NCBI GenBank assembly: GCA_011523825.1
Contig: WTFX01000009.1
Span: 104,420-168,419, forward strand
Direction: 5' to 3'
DNA: 64,000 nt
DNA from: Microthrixaceae bacterium
GTDB taxonomy: Bacteria > Actinomycetota > Acidimicrobiia > Acidimicrobiales > Poriferisodalaceae
In this document: piece by piece, positions 34,505-42,936 of the stretch
Layout: every line of letters starts with the position of its first letter
Position numbering within the stretch: the first letter of the stretch is position 1
Notes under the pieces: generated by a model
Databases searched by the model: none
What the model was told of the DNA's origin: nothing
Seen by the model: the letters and a program-made list of their open reading frames with translations, nothing else
Position numbers and translations under genes: made by a program

Positions 34505-36565
34505 TCAGACGAGCAGCGGGTCGGTCATCACTTCCACCAGCGCCGGACCTGGGTGCGACAGGGCGTCGCTGAGCGCGGCATCCAGCTCGCTCGGCGCCGT
34601 CACCTGGCGGCCCATCGCACCGCAGAGATCGGCGAACTCGGCGAAGCTCGGGTTGCGCAGCGAGGTCTGCCACACGTCGAGCTCGGCCGCTCGCTGTTCC
34701 TTGGAGATCTTCCCCAGCTCGCCGTTGTTGAGCAGCACGTGAGTGATGTCCATCCGGTACTTGACGGCCGTCGTGAGCTCCATGGCGTACTGGCCGAAGC
34801 CGCCGTCGCCCGAGACCGAGACCACCTTGCGGCCCTCCCAACGGGCCCCGTCAGCATCCGGCGCACATCGGGTAGCTGCCCAGCAGCCCATGGCCGCAGG
34901 GAACGCGAACCCAATCGTTCCCAGGTAGCCCGACATCAGCACGGTCTGTCCGCAGGGCTCGAAATAGCGGCCAAAGGAGTAGGCGTGATTGCCGACGTCC
35001 ACCGGCATGATGGCGTCAGCGGGCACCAGGCGGCTCAACGCCTCGAACACGACCGCTGAGTTGAGGCCGCTGCCCCGATCATCGGCGCGGCGTCGCTGCT
35101 TCTCGACTTGCCAGATTGCCCAGCGTTCTGCCACCTCCGTCGCCGCGGCTCCCGGTGCCGTCCGATCTGCCAGTGCATCGGCCAGCGCCCGCGCCCCGGT
35201 GCCGACATCGGCCAGCAGCGGCACTGTGACCGCGTGAAATCGTCCCAGCGCCATCGGGTCGAAGTCGACCTGCACGATCGGCTTGTAGGAAGCGATGCCG
35301 GTGTGGTTGGCGAACGAAACCCCGAAGGTCACCAGCACGTCGGCTTCGTTCATGAACCAGCTGGCGATCGGGGTGCCGGAACGGCCGAGCACGCCGCAGG
35401 ACAGCGGGTGCTGGTCGGCAACCAGTCCCTTGCCCTTGAAGGTGGTGGCGACCGGGGCGTCCAGCGCTTCGGCCAATGCCACGATGTCGTCGATGCCGCT
35501 GCGAGCACCGTGCCCCACGATGATCATCGGCCGTGTCGCGGCTGACAGCACGTCGAGCGCCTGCTCCAGCGCATCCGCCGGGGGAGCAATCCGCCGAGAT
35601 CCGGTGCGTCCCAGCGGCGACCCGGCGGGCGATGCATCCTGGGTCGCCGCCAGCACCTGCACCTCGTCGGGCAGCACCAGGTGCGCCACGTCCCGTTCCA
35701 CCAGGGCCGTCTTGCAGGCCAGGTTCATCAGCTCAGCTGCGTTCGAGCCCGCTTGGACCGTCGCCGAGTAGCGGGACACATCGGCGAAGACCGCGGACAG
35801 GTCGGTGTCCTGAAAGGCGCCCCGCCCGCGCACGCTCGACGGCACTTGGCCTGAGACCGCCAACACCGGCGCCCGATCCATCTTGGCGTCGTAGAGGCCG
35901 GTCAGCAGGTTGGTGCTGCCTGGCCCAGCAATGGCGAAACAAGCCGCTAGCTCTCCGGTGAGCTTGCCGTAGGCGGTGGCAGCGAATGAGGCGGCACCCT
36001 CGTGCCGCACCCCGATGAACTGCAGCGAACCGTCAGCCTCGGCCTGCCGCAGGGCATCGGCAAAGCCCAGGTTCGAATGGCCCACCATGCCGAATACCCA
36101 CTCGACGCCCCAGGAGGTCATCGTCTCGACGAGTTGGTCCGACACCGTGCGCGGCCGCGTAGAGGCGACCGGCAGCGCGACGTAGACACCGTCGGGACGG
36201 ATCTCGGTGCGGTAGGCAGCCGGTGCGTCATCGAACGGGGGCGGCGGTGTGCCGTCGTGCGGCGAGTAGTCGTAGCCGTGCCACGGGCAGCGCAGCCAGC
36301 CGCCTTCGATGCTGCCCTCGCCGAGCGGACCGCCCTGATGCGGGCAAGCGTTGGCCAAGCAGCCGAATCCCGCCTCAGTCCGCGTGACGCAGAGGCTCTC
36401 GTGGCCGACCGTCACCGTGGTGACCCGGCCTACCTCGAGTTCGTCGACGCCGATGAGCCGGTGCCAGGCAAACTCGCCTGCCGGCAAGGAAGGCACTGCT
36501 GTGCTGGGAATCGGAGCGCCGGCACCAGCTCCAGTCGCTTGCGGATGTCGGGATGCGTCGTTCAT
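34505..36565 (-). CDS. Rieske [2Fe-2S] domain fused to a pyruvate-oxidase-like thiamine diphosphate enzyme
   Basis: 686 residues. The N-terminal Rieske domain (about 25-125) has the cluster ligands in NACPHQGGPLGEG and RCPWHGYDYSP (C-x-H...C-x-x-H). From about residue 135 a complete three-domain TPP enzyme follows: the pyrimidine-binding domain with the catalytic Glu in IGVRHEGAASFAATAYG and GPGSTNLLTGLYDA, a central domain (PMIIVGHGARSGIDDI), and the PP-binding domain with VSGDGGFGQYAMELTTAVKY and VLLNNGELGKISKEQR. The last part is closest in style to PoxB/acetolactate-synthase-like enzymes. AGGGGTGAGCG precedes the ATG. It diverges from the SixA-demethylase operon. The Rieske part could supply or accept electrons in an oxidative decarboxylation; that is inference. 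Confidence 0.9.
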   Translation of the reverse strand: MNDASRHPQATGAGAGAPIPSTAVPSLPAGEFAWHRLIGVDELEVGRVTTVTVGHESLCVTRTEAGFGCLANACPHQGGPLGEGSIEGGWLRCPWHGYDYSPHDGTPPPPFDDAPAAYRTEIRPDGVYVALPVASTRPRTVSDQLVETMTSWGVEWVFGMVGHSNLGFADALRQAEADGSLQFIGVRHEGAASFAATAYGKLTGELAACFAIAGPGSTNLLTGLYDAKMDRAPVLAVSGQVPSSVRGRGAFQDTDLSAVFADVSRYSATVQAGSNAAELMNLACKTALVERDVAHLVLPDEVQVLAATQDASPAGSPLGRTGSRRIAPPADALEQALDVLSAATRPMIIVGHGARSGIDDIVALAEALDAPVATTFKGKGLVADQHPLSCGVLGRSGTPIASWFMNEADVLVTFGVSFANHTGIASYKPIVQVDFDPMALGRFHAVTVPLLADVGTGARALADALADRTAPGAAATEVAERWAIWQVEKQRRRADDRGSGLNSAVVFEALSRLVPADAIMPVDVGNHAYSFGRYFEPCGQTVLMSGYLGTIGFAFPAAMGCWAATRCAPDADGARWEGRKVVSVSGDGGFGQYAMELTTAVKYRMDITHVLLNNGELGKISKEQRAAELDVWQTSLRNPSFAEFADLCGAMGRQVTAPSELDAALSDALSHPGPALVEVMTDPLLV

Positions 36566-36657
36566 CGCTCACCCCTGTTCGGCTTGCGCTCATCGTCGCA
36601 CACGAAGCCCGCTGCTCTGTAGTCGCGACAGGGGCGCCAGACACTCCCGCGCGGCTC

Positions 36658-36663
36658 TAGCGT
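36658..36663 (+). promoter_or_regulatory. -10 box (TAGCGT) of the SixA-demethylase operon
   Basis: TAGCGT, seven bases, then GTG at 36671, in the 105-bp gap between divergent genes. Confidence 0.5.
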
Positions 36664-36670
36664 TCTGCGG

Positions 36671-37159
36671 GTGCTGCATCTCGTGCGACACGCATCGGCC
36701 GGCGATCGGCGCGCCTGGCAGGGCGATGACAGCGCCCGGCCGCTGGACCCGATAGGTCACGCCCAGGCTGAGGCCATCGCGACAACGCTCGCCCCGTCGC
36801 CAATCCAGCGGATCCTGTCGAGTCCCAGCATTCGCTGCACCCAAACGATCGAACCGCTCGCGACCAAGCTGGGACTCGAGATTGAGATCTCGGCCGAGCT
36901 CGCCGAGGGCGCAGACGGCTGGCGGACCGAAGCTCTGGTGGAACGCCTCAGTGGCGAAGCAGGCCACAGCGTCCTGTGCAGTCACGGCGATGTGATTCCC
37001 GAGGTGCTCTGGCGCCTCGCCTTCCGCGGCGTCGACGTGAACCCGACACGCTGCAAGAAGGCGTCCATCTGGGAACTGCACGTGACCGACGGTGCCATCA
37101 GCCATGGCATCTACCGGGCACCGCGCACATTCGGTGCCTCAGTGGAGGATCTGAGTTGA
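36671..37159 (+). CDS. SixA-like histidine phosphatase
   Basis: 162-residue member of the histidine phosphatase superfamily, SixA branch (phosphohistidine phosphatases). The N-terminal LHLVRHASAGDR has the RH nucleophile motif, followed by LDPIGHAQAEAI, LSSPSIRCTQTIEPLA and the second catalytic His in VLCSHGDVIPEVL. The start is GTG immediately behind the promoter box. Its stop overlaps the TTG start of the GcvT-like gene by four bases, so it heads a tightly coupled operon. The physiological substrate may be a small phosphorylated compound instead of a protein. Confidence 0.9.
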   Translation: MLHLVRHASAGDRRAWQGDDSARPLDPIGHAQAEAIATTLAPSPIQRILSSPSIRCTQTIEPLATKLGLEIEISAELAEGADGWRTEALVERLSGEAGHSVLCSHGDVIPEVLWRLAFRGVDVNPTRCKKASIWELHVTDGAISHGIYRAPRTFGASVEDLS

Positions 37160-38358
37160 GAGCTGGCCGGCACTACTACGTCGAGTCGTACGACACGATC
37201 TCGCTGGCGCCGTACCGGATCAGCCGATCACCGTTCGCGCACTGCTATACGACCCCCGAAACCGTCCATGCGGTGTACTGCAACCGGCTGTACCCCATGA
37301 AGTCCAGTCGCGACGAGAACCCCATTCCTGCCTACTGGAAGCTGCGCCGGGGCGTCCTGCTGTACGACGTCCCCGAGAAGCCGCTGGAGATCGCCGGGCC
37401 CGATGCGGCGCGCCTGCTCGAGCGGGTGCTGGCATGCAGGGTCGCCGATCTCGGCGTCGGCCGGTGCCGCTACGGGCTCGCATGCAGCGACGACGGCGCG
37501 ATCCTGATGGACGGGGTGCTGATGCGCCTTGCCGAGGACCGCTTCTGGTACGTCATCGCGAACGGCGAGTTCCTGAGCTGGCTGAAAGCACACGCCATCG
37601 GGTTCGACGTCCACGTCAATGACCCGCACTCACGGGTGCTGCAAATCCAAGGCCCCACCTCGCTTGACGTGCTCGACGCGGCCATCGACGGTGGCCTGCC
37701 AGCCGACTTCAAGTACTTCCGAGCCGGCTTCTTCGACGTGTGCGGCCAGAGGCTGTGGGTGTCACGAACCGGCTGGACGGGCGAGGCCGGCATCGAGATC
37801 TACTGCAACAGCGGGTCCGGGCCCACCGATCACGACGCTTTGTGGGACGGGTTGTTCGATTGCGGCGAGCGGTTCGGTATGGAGTTCGGCACCGGATCGT
37901 CCATGGGGATCCGACGCATCGAGGCCGGCATCCTGGACAACGGCAGCGACATCGAACCCGACCTGACGCCCTTCGGCGCCGGGCTCGGCCAATTCGTCCG
38001 GCTCGACAAGGAGCACTTCATCGGCAAGGCCGCGCTGGAGCAGGCTGACCGCAGCCAGCTGCTGTTCGGTCTGGTCTGCCCCACGGCCATGCCTGAGCCG
38101 GGCATGGGCGTGAGTCACGGAGATCGCCACGCTGGGCACGTGACCATCGGGACTTGGTCGCCCACGCTCGATACCGGCATCGGCTACGTGCGCTTCGATC
38201 AGCCGCTGCCCGGCGACGACTGGCTTGCCAAGACAGTCCATCTGCTTGACCATGACGGCACGCCCAGCACGGCGACGGTCGACACCCTGCCGTTCGTCGA
38301 CAAGGAAAAGCGGCTGCCGCGCGTTGCCTGGCGCGGCCCGAGCACAGGCTCTGGGTGA
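37156..38358 (+). CDS. GcvT-family aminomethyltransferase-like protein, DmdA-like
   Basis: About 400 residues of the folate-dependent GcvT/DmdA superfamily. N-terminal LAPYRISRSPFAHCY and AVYCNRLYPM resemble the opening of dimethylsulfoniopropionate demethylase DmdA, and the body continues RRGVLLYDVPEKPLEIAGPD, VLQIQGPTSLDVLDAA, VSRTGWTGEAGIEIYC and RRIEAGILDNGSDIEPD, all family landmarks. Members transfer a methyl or methylene group to tetrahydrofolate. The exact substrate (DMSP, glycine, dimethylglycine or other) cannot be set by eye. TTG at 37156 overlapping the previous stop is the likely start; downstream ATG 37300 would cut off conserved residues. Confidence 0.8.
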   Translation: MRAGRHYYVESYDTISLAPYRISRSPFAHCYTTPETVHAVYCNRLYPMKSSRDENPIPAYWKLRRGVLLYDVPEKPLEIAGPDAARLLERVLACRVADLGVGRCRYGLACSDDGAILMDGVLMRLAEDRFWYVIANGEFLSWLKAHAIGFDVHVNDPHSRVLQIQGPTSLDVLDAAIDGGLPADFKYFRAGFFDVCGQRLWVSRTGWTGEAGIEIYCNSGSGPTDHDALWDGLFDCGERFGMEFGTGSSMGIRRIEAGILDNGSDIEPDLTPFGAGLGQFVRLDKEHFIGKAALEQADRSQLLFGLVCPTAMPEPGMGVSHGDRHAGHVTIGTWSPTLDTGIGYVRFDQPLPGDDWLAKTVHLLDHDGTPSTATVDTLPFVDKEKRLPRVAWRGPSTGSG

Positions 38359-39338
38359 TGCTGACGCTCGACGCGGCGGCAGTGCGAGAGGCCACGCCGT
38401 GGAACGAGCTGGTGGAAGCTATTGCGGAGCTGCTCGCAGACGGCTCTGCCAGTGTGCCCCAGCGAGAGATTCACGATGTCGGCCTGCCCGGGGGCGGCAG
38501 CGGCTCGTTGCTGGTGATGCCCGCGTGGCTCGACACCGAACTGCTCGGCGTGAAAGCCGTCACCTACTACCCCTCCAACGCCGGCACCGACCTGCCCACG
38601 ATCAGTGCGGGCTACCTGTTGTTCGACGGCGAGACCGGGCAGCTCGCCGCAGTGATCGATGGCGACGAGCTCACGCTGCGGCGCACTGCGGCCGTCTCCG
38701 CACTGGCCGCCGGCTTTCTGGCCCGCGCCGACGCCCGCCGGTTGCTCGTGGTGGGCACCGGCAATCTGGCGCCGAATCTGGCGTTCGCCCACGCTGCCGT
38801 CCGTCGGCTCGACGCGGTGGACGTGTGGGGTCGCAGCCCCGAGCGTGCTGCAGCGACAGCCCGCCGACTCGCCGACGGAGGTCTGCCGGCTGGTCCGGTT
38901 GAGGAGCTGGACACCGCGGTCGAGCGAGCCGACATCGTGAGTTGCGCCACCGGTGCCACCAGCCCGTTGCTCCGAGGCGAACTGCTCCGACCCGGAACGC
39001 ACGTGGATCTGGTGGGGGCGTTCCGAGCCGACATGCGAGAGGCCGACGACACTGCCGTCAAGGTGGCCTCGCTGTTCGTGGACACGCTCGACGGGGCGGT
39101 GCTGGCAGGCGACTTGGCCCAGCCGCTCGAGGGAGGGGCCATCGCCGTCGCCGACATTGCTGCCGATCTGGCGTCGCTGGCGACCCGCAGCCACCCGGGT
39201 CGCACATCGGACGCCGAGATCACCCTGTTCAAGTCGGTTGGCTTCGCACTAAGCGATTTGGCCGCAGCCCGCGTGATCCATCGGCGTATCGGCACCGGGA
39301 CGACGGAGGAGCCCGAACTGGACAGTCCATCCTCGTGA
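38358..39338 (+). CDS. Ornithine cyclodeaminase / mu-crystallin family protein
   Basis: 326 residues; NAD(P)-dependent family that includes ornithine and alanine/ketimine-reducing enzymes. The substrate domain has LLGVKAVTYYPSNAGTDLP with a conserved Lys, then GELTLRRTAAVSALAAGFLAR-type segment DGDELTLRRTAAVSALAA. The Rossmann motif RLLVVGTGNLAPNLAFAHAA is near residue 130, and HVDLVGAFRADMREADD near 215. Start ATG overlaps the preceding TGA (TGATG), and its stop overlaps the next GTG (GTGA). The reaction is unknown; a ketimine reductase role would fit next to an amine demethylase. Confidence 0.88.
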   Translation: MLTLDAAAVREATPWNELVEAIAELLADGSASVPQREIHDVGLPGGGSGSLLVMPAWLDTELLGVKAVTYYPSNAGTDLPTISAGYLLFDGETGQLAAVIDGDELTLRRTAAVSALAAGFLARADARRLLVVGTGNLAPNLAFAHAAVRRLDAVDVWGRSPERAAATARRLADGGLPAGPVEELDTAVERADIVSCATGATSPLLRGELLRPGTHVDLVGAFRADMREADDTAVKVASLFVDTLDGAVLAGDLAQPLEGGAIAVADIAADLASLATRSHPGRTSDAEITLFKSVGFALSDLAAARVIHRRIGTGTTEEPELDSPSS

Positions 39339-40213
39339 GCCGCCAGACGGGCAGCCGTCGCCTCGGCTGGGGCCTTGCCGCGCTGGGCATGCTGCTGGTG
39401 TCCACCGACTCGCTGTGGGTCCGCGTCTCCGCTGCCGATGCGCTGGATATCGCCTTCATCGTCGGCGTGCTGTCGCTGGCGCTCTACGGCGCCATGGCCC
39501 TGCGCCAGGCGGCGGATTCGTGGGCATCGCTGCGGGCCGACGTCTGGCCCCTGCTGGCGATCGGCGTGCTCGGCGCGATCAGCCAACTCACCTTCATCTC
39601 GGCCATCACCCACACCGAGGTGCCCAACGTGGTGGCGATCGTGGCCTCCGCGCCGGTGCTGGCCGCTGCCTTCGCCTGGGTGGCCCTGCGTGAGCGCACG
39701 TCGCCGCGGGTGGCGGTGGGCATCGCGCTGACCGTGGTGGGCATCGGCATGGTGGTGTCCACGTCGATCGGCTCTCCCAATCTTCGGGGCGACCTCCTGG
39801 CCCTCGTCGCGGTGATCTGCTTCGCCGCCAGCACGGTCATCTGGCGCCGCCATCGCGACATGAGCCGCATCGTCGGCTTGTCGCTCGCGGCGGTACTGGT
39901 GGCGATTCCGACGGCGTTCGCGGCCGATCTGGGTGCGCTCGACGCCAAGGCATGGGCTGCGATCCTCGCCATGGGCTTGGTCTGCAATCCGCTCGGGCGC
40001 CTCTCGTACAGCAACGCGCCCAGGTACGCGCCGGCCAGCGAGGTAGCCCTCTTCGCCCCGGTGGAGACCGTGGCCGGCATCGTGTGGGCGGCGCTGTTCC
40101 TCAACGAGTACCCGGCGCTGATCACCCTGGGAGGTGCCGTCGTGGTGATCTTCGGCATGCTGTACGCCACGGTGTTCGACCGCAGGGGCGTGGTGGCGTT
40201 CGGCAGCGACTGA
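39335..40213 (+). CDS. EamA/DMT-family membrane transporter
   Basis: 292 residues, about ten transmembrane helices in two repeats: first half with ISQLTFISAITHTEVPNVVA and PVLAAAFAWVALRERTSPRV, second with GLVCNPLGRLSYSNAPRYAP and FAPVETVAGIVWAALFLNEY, the classic EamA double signature. Start GTG at 39335 overlaps the previous stop by four bases, making this the last gene of the SixA-GcvT-OCD-EamA operon. It probably exports or imports a metabolite of that pathway. Confidence 0.9.
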   Translation: MSRQTGSRRLGWGLAALGMLLVSTDSLWVRVSAADALDIAFIVGVLSLALYGAMALRQAADSWASLRADVWPLLAIGVLGAISQLTFISAITHTEVPNVVAIVASAPVLAAAFAWVALRERTSPRVAVGIALTVVGIGMVVSTSIGSPNLRGDLLALVAVICFAASTVIWRRHRDMSRIVGLSLAAVLVAIPTAFAADLGALDAKAWAAILAMGLVCNPLGRLSYSNAPRYAPASEVALFAPVETVAGIVWAALFLNEYPALITLGGAVVVIFGMLYATVFDRRGVVAFGSD

Positions 40214-40268
40214 ACGCCGGTAGTTCCGGGGCGGACCGTCCGGGTCGTCGCTCTAGGAGTCGCTCGGA

Positions 40269-40274
40269 TACTGT
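40269..40274 (+). promoter_or_regulatory. -10 box (TACTGT) before ppk2
   Basis: TACTGT ends eight bases before the ATG at 40283. Confidence 0.45.
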
Positions 40275-40282
40275 CCGAACCC

Positions 40283-41104
40283 ATGGGGTCCCCCGACGAC
40301 GCTCCCTCCGGGCCTCCGAAACGCAAGAGCCGCCTGCCTCGCAAGAAGTACGAGCGTGAGCTTGAGCTGCTGCAACAGGAACTGGCTCACCTCCAGCGCT
40401 GGATCCGTCACCGGGGGCTGAAGGTCGTCGTCATCTTCGAGGGCCGCGATGCCGCAGGCAAGGGCAGCACGATCAAGCGCATCATCCGACGGCTGAACCC
40501 CCGCGTGGTGCGCGTCGTGGCACTGGGCACACCCAGCGACCGTGAGAAGACCCAGTGGTGGTTCCAGCGCTACGTGGAGGAGCTACCGGCGGCAGGCGAG
40601 ATGGTGATCTTCGATCGCAGTTGGTACAACCGCGGCCTCGTCGAGCCAGTCATGGGCTTCTGCACCGACGACGAGTACGAGGAGTTCCTGCGTTCGTGCC
40701 CCGAATTCGAGCGCATGCTGGTGCGTTCGGGCATCATCCTCATCAAGTACTGGTTCTCGATCAGTGACGAAGAGCAGGAGCGCCGCTTCCAGCGACGCAT
40801 CGCCGACCCGGCGCGTCGCTGGAAGCTCTCGCCGATGGATCTCGAAGCCCGTACGCGCTGGGTGGACTTCTCACGCGCCAAGGACACGCTGTTCGCACAC
40901 ACCGACATCAAGCAAGCCCCGTGGTGGGTCGTGGAGGCCGACGACAAGCGGGCTGCACACCTCAACTGCATCGCTCACCTGCTGTCGTTGATTCCCTACG
41001 AAGCAGTGCCTTGGGAGCACGTCGATCTGCCCGAACGGGGCGCGGCCGGCGGCTACGTGCGTCCGCCGATCACCGATCAGACCTTCGTGCCCGAGCTGTA
41101 CTGA
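40283..41104 (+). CDS. ppk2: Polyphosphate kinase 2, class I-type
   Basis: Transfers phosphate between polyphosphate and nucleoside diphosphates; cytosolic. 273 residues with one PPK2 domain: Walker A FEGRDAAGKGSTIKR at about 52-66, then VALGTPSDREKTQWWFQRY, Walker B/lid VIFDRSWYNRGLVEPVMGF, and KYWFSISDEEQERRFQRR. The single domain and length fit class I or II enzymes that use ADP/GDP. With ppx at 25.8 kb the window thus encodes both polyphosphate use and breakdown. The last 15 bases including the stop are duplicated just downstream. Confidence 0.95.
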   Translation: MGSPDDAPSGPPKRKSRLPRKKYERELELLQQELAHLQRWIRHRGLKVVVIFEGRDAAGKGSTIKRIIRRLNPRVVRVVALGTPSDREKTQWWFQRYVEELPAAGEMVIFDRSWYNRGLVEPVMGFCTDDEYEEFLRSCPEFERMLVRSGIILIKYWFSISDEEQERRFQRRIADPARRWKLSPMDLEARTRWVDFSRAKDTLFAHTDIKQAPWWVVEADDKRAAHLNCIAHLLSLIPYEAVPWEHVDLPERGAAGGYVRPPITDQTFVPELY

Positions 41105-41119
41105 CCCGAGCTGTACTGA
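41090..41119 (+). repeat. 15-bp perfect tandem duplication across the ppk2 stop codon
   Basis: CCCGAGCTGTACTGA occurs at 41090-41104 (last four codons plus stop, PELY-stop) and again at 41105-41119. It leaves the protein unchanged. Confidence 0.95.
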
Positions 41120-41152
41120 TCTGCCGCCGCGGCCAACCGGAGACTGCGGGGC

Positions 41153-42796
41153 TCAGGTTTCGGCGCGGGATTCCATGTTGATCTCGAGCAGCCGGGCGGC
41201 GATGACCCGGGCTTCGTCGAAGCTCGCGACGAAGTGGTCGCCGGGCACCCGGCGCAGCACATCGAGAGACTGCAGGCTTCTCGAGGGCAGGCTGTCGAGC
41301 CCGATCACGATGCACTCGGTGTCGTGCTCCATGGCGGCGTCGATGAGTCCCTCCACCACCAGCGCAGCGCTGTCGTCGATGTAGCTCGTCTCGGTGAAGT
41401 CCAGGATGACGACCTCGTGCTCGACGATGTCCTTGCTGATGGCGATGCGCAGCCGGTTCGACGAGGCGATGGTGAAGCTGCCGCGCATCTTGACCATGCC
41501 GACCCGGGCGGTGAACGCATCGAACTGGCTGACGTCCACCCGGTCGCTGTCGGCGAAGAACACCGCGTCGAGCATGGGCACCGACAGGACGCTGTCGAGC
41601 TCGAGTCGCTCGAAACGGCGGCTGGCCGCCAGTGCCGCGGCGACCACACCGGCGGCAATGGCCACCAGCAGGTCGACGAACACGGTGAGACCGAGTGTCA
41701 GCAGCATCACCAGCACGTGCTCGGGCTGCACCCGGTACAAGTGCGTGATCAGCCGCCAGTCGATGAGGCTGAGCCCGAGCCACAGCAGGATTCCCGCCAG
41801 CACCGCGTAGGGAATGGCATCGATGAGGCCGCTCAGCACGATGATCAGCACGAGTGCGATGACCGCAGATGCTGCCCCGGCGACACGGGTCTGCGCCCCT
41901 GCCCGGATGTTGGCTTGAGTGGCGCCGGGCGACCCGGCCCCCGGCAGGCCGCCGAACATGGCGGCGACTGCATTGCCGAGCCCCACGCCGATCATCTCCC
42001 GATTCGGGTCGTGCTGCTGGCCGGTCATCGAGTCGGCGTGCGATGCATTCATCAGGCTGTTCATCGCGCCGATGAGGGCGATGGTGACGGCCGCGCCGAC
42101 AGCGCCCCAGAAGCCGCCTGCGGGCATCTCCATGGCCCAGAACGAGGGTGCTTCGATGACGTCCGCGATGCGGGGTGCCCCGTCGAACACGATGGCGCCC
42201 ACGACGACGCCCACGACCAGAGCGCCCGGCACACGCGGCACATAGCGACGGAGCCGCTTCGGCCAGCCGGCGCAGATGATGAACGTGGTGACCGCCAGAC
42301 CGAACGCGTGGAAGTCCATGTCGTTGGCGGCGTCGTCCCAGTGCCGGATCGAGTCGATGGGGTTGCCGAGGATCGGATCTGCGCCGAAGAACGGCAGCAC
42401 CTGCAGCAGCACCACCATGACCCCAATGCCGCTGATGAAGCCCGCCGTGACCGAATACGGCGTGTACTGCACGAGGCTGCCGAGCCGCAGCAGCCCGATC
42501 AGCACCTGCAGGACGCCGGCGATGAAGATGATGACAAGGGCTTCCACCGGCGTGTCGGCGTATCGCACCAGCACGAACGACACGGCGATCGCCATCGGCG
42601 CTGTTGCCGCAGAAATCTGCACCCGGGTGCCGCCGAGCACCGCTGCGATGAACCCGACGGCCACCGCGCCCCACAGACCGGCAACGGGGCCGAGTCCGGA
42701 CACGACGCCAAAGGCGAGCGCCAGCGGCAGCACGACGATCGCGGAGACAAGGCCAGCCCCCAGATCTGCGCGAAGGCGTTGGGAGTCGTAATTCAT
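41153..42796 (-). CDS. SulP-family anion transporter with STAS domain
   Basis: 547 residues. The membrane part (about 1-390) begins with a cytoplasmic segment and then VLPLALAFGVVSGLGPVAGLWGA, the SulP signature region; VQISAATAPMAIAVSFVL and GLGNAVAAMFGGLPGAGSPGATQANIRAGA are further SulP marks. The C-terminal STAS domain (about 425-540) has VVILDFTETSYIDDSAALVV, the SpoIIAA-like switch. Members move sulfate, bicarbonate or C4-dicarboxylates, and the sequence alone does not distinguish them. GAGGTGTGAG precedes the ATG. Confidence 0.92.
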   Translation of the reverse strand: MNYDSQRLRADLGAGLVSAIVVLPLALAFGVVSGLGPVAGLWGAVAVGFIAAVLGGTRVQISAATAPMAIAVSFVLVRYADTPVEALVIIFIAGVLQVLIGLLRLGSLVQYTPYSVTAGFISGIGVMVVLLQVLPFFGADPILGNPIDSIRHWDDAANDMDFHAFGLAVTTFIICAGWPKRLRRYVPRVPGALVVGVVVGAIVFDGAPRIADVIEAPSFWAMEMPAGGFWGAVGAAVTIALIGAMNSLMNASHADSMTGQQHDPNREMIGVGLGNAVAAMFGGLPGAGSPGATQANIRAGAQTRVAGAASAVIALVLIIVLSGLIDAIPYAVLAGILLWLGLSLIDWRLITHLYRVQPEHVLVMLLTLGLTVFVDLLVAIAAGVVAAALAASRRFERLELDSVLSVPMLDAVFFADSDRVDVSQFDAFTARVGMVKMRGSFTIASSNRLRIAISKDIVEHEVVILDFTETSYIDDSAALVVEGLIDAAMEHDTECIVIGLDSLPSRSLQSLDVLRRVPGDHFVASFDEARVIAARLLEINMESRAET

Positions 42797-42844
42797 CTCA
42801 CACCTCGCCGCCTCGGTCCGCCCCGCGGGTCACAGTAGTTCACT

Positions 42845-42936
42845 GCTGAGCGAACTCAGCCGATGTGTTTGATGGTGGGGTTGAGCAAGCTCAACCCACT
42901 GTGTCCAATGGTTCGGCTGAGCGAGCTCAGCCGAAC
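42845..42936. repeat. Three consecutive palindromes with TGAGC/GCTCA cores
   Basis: Hairpin 1: GCTGAG/CTCAGC (42845-42860). Hairpin 2: GGGTTGAGC-AA-GCTCAACCC (42878-42897). Hairpin 3: GTTCGGCTGAGC-GA-GCTCAGCCGAAC (42911-42936), which contains the stop codon of the SDR gene. They fill the gap between two minus-strand genes (the SDR ends here; SulP starts upstream). They could be terminators or a small REP-like family. Confidence 0.75.
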
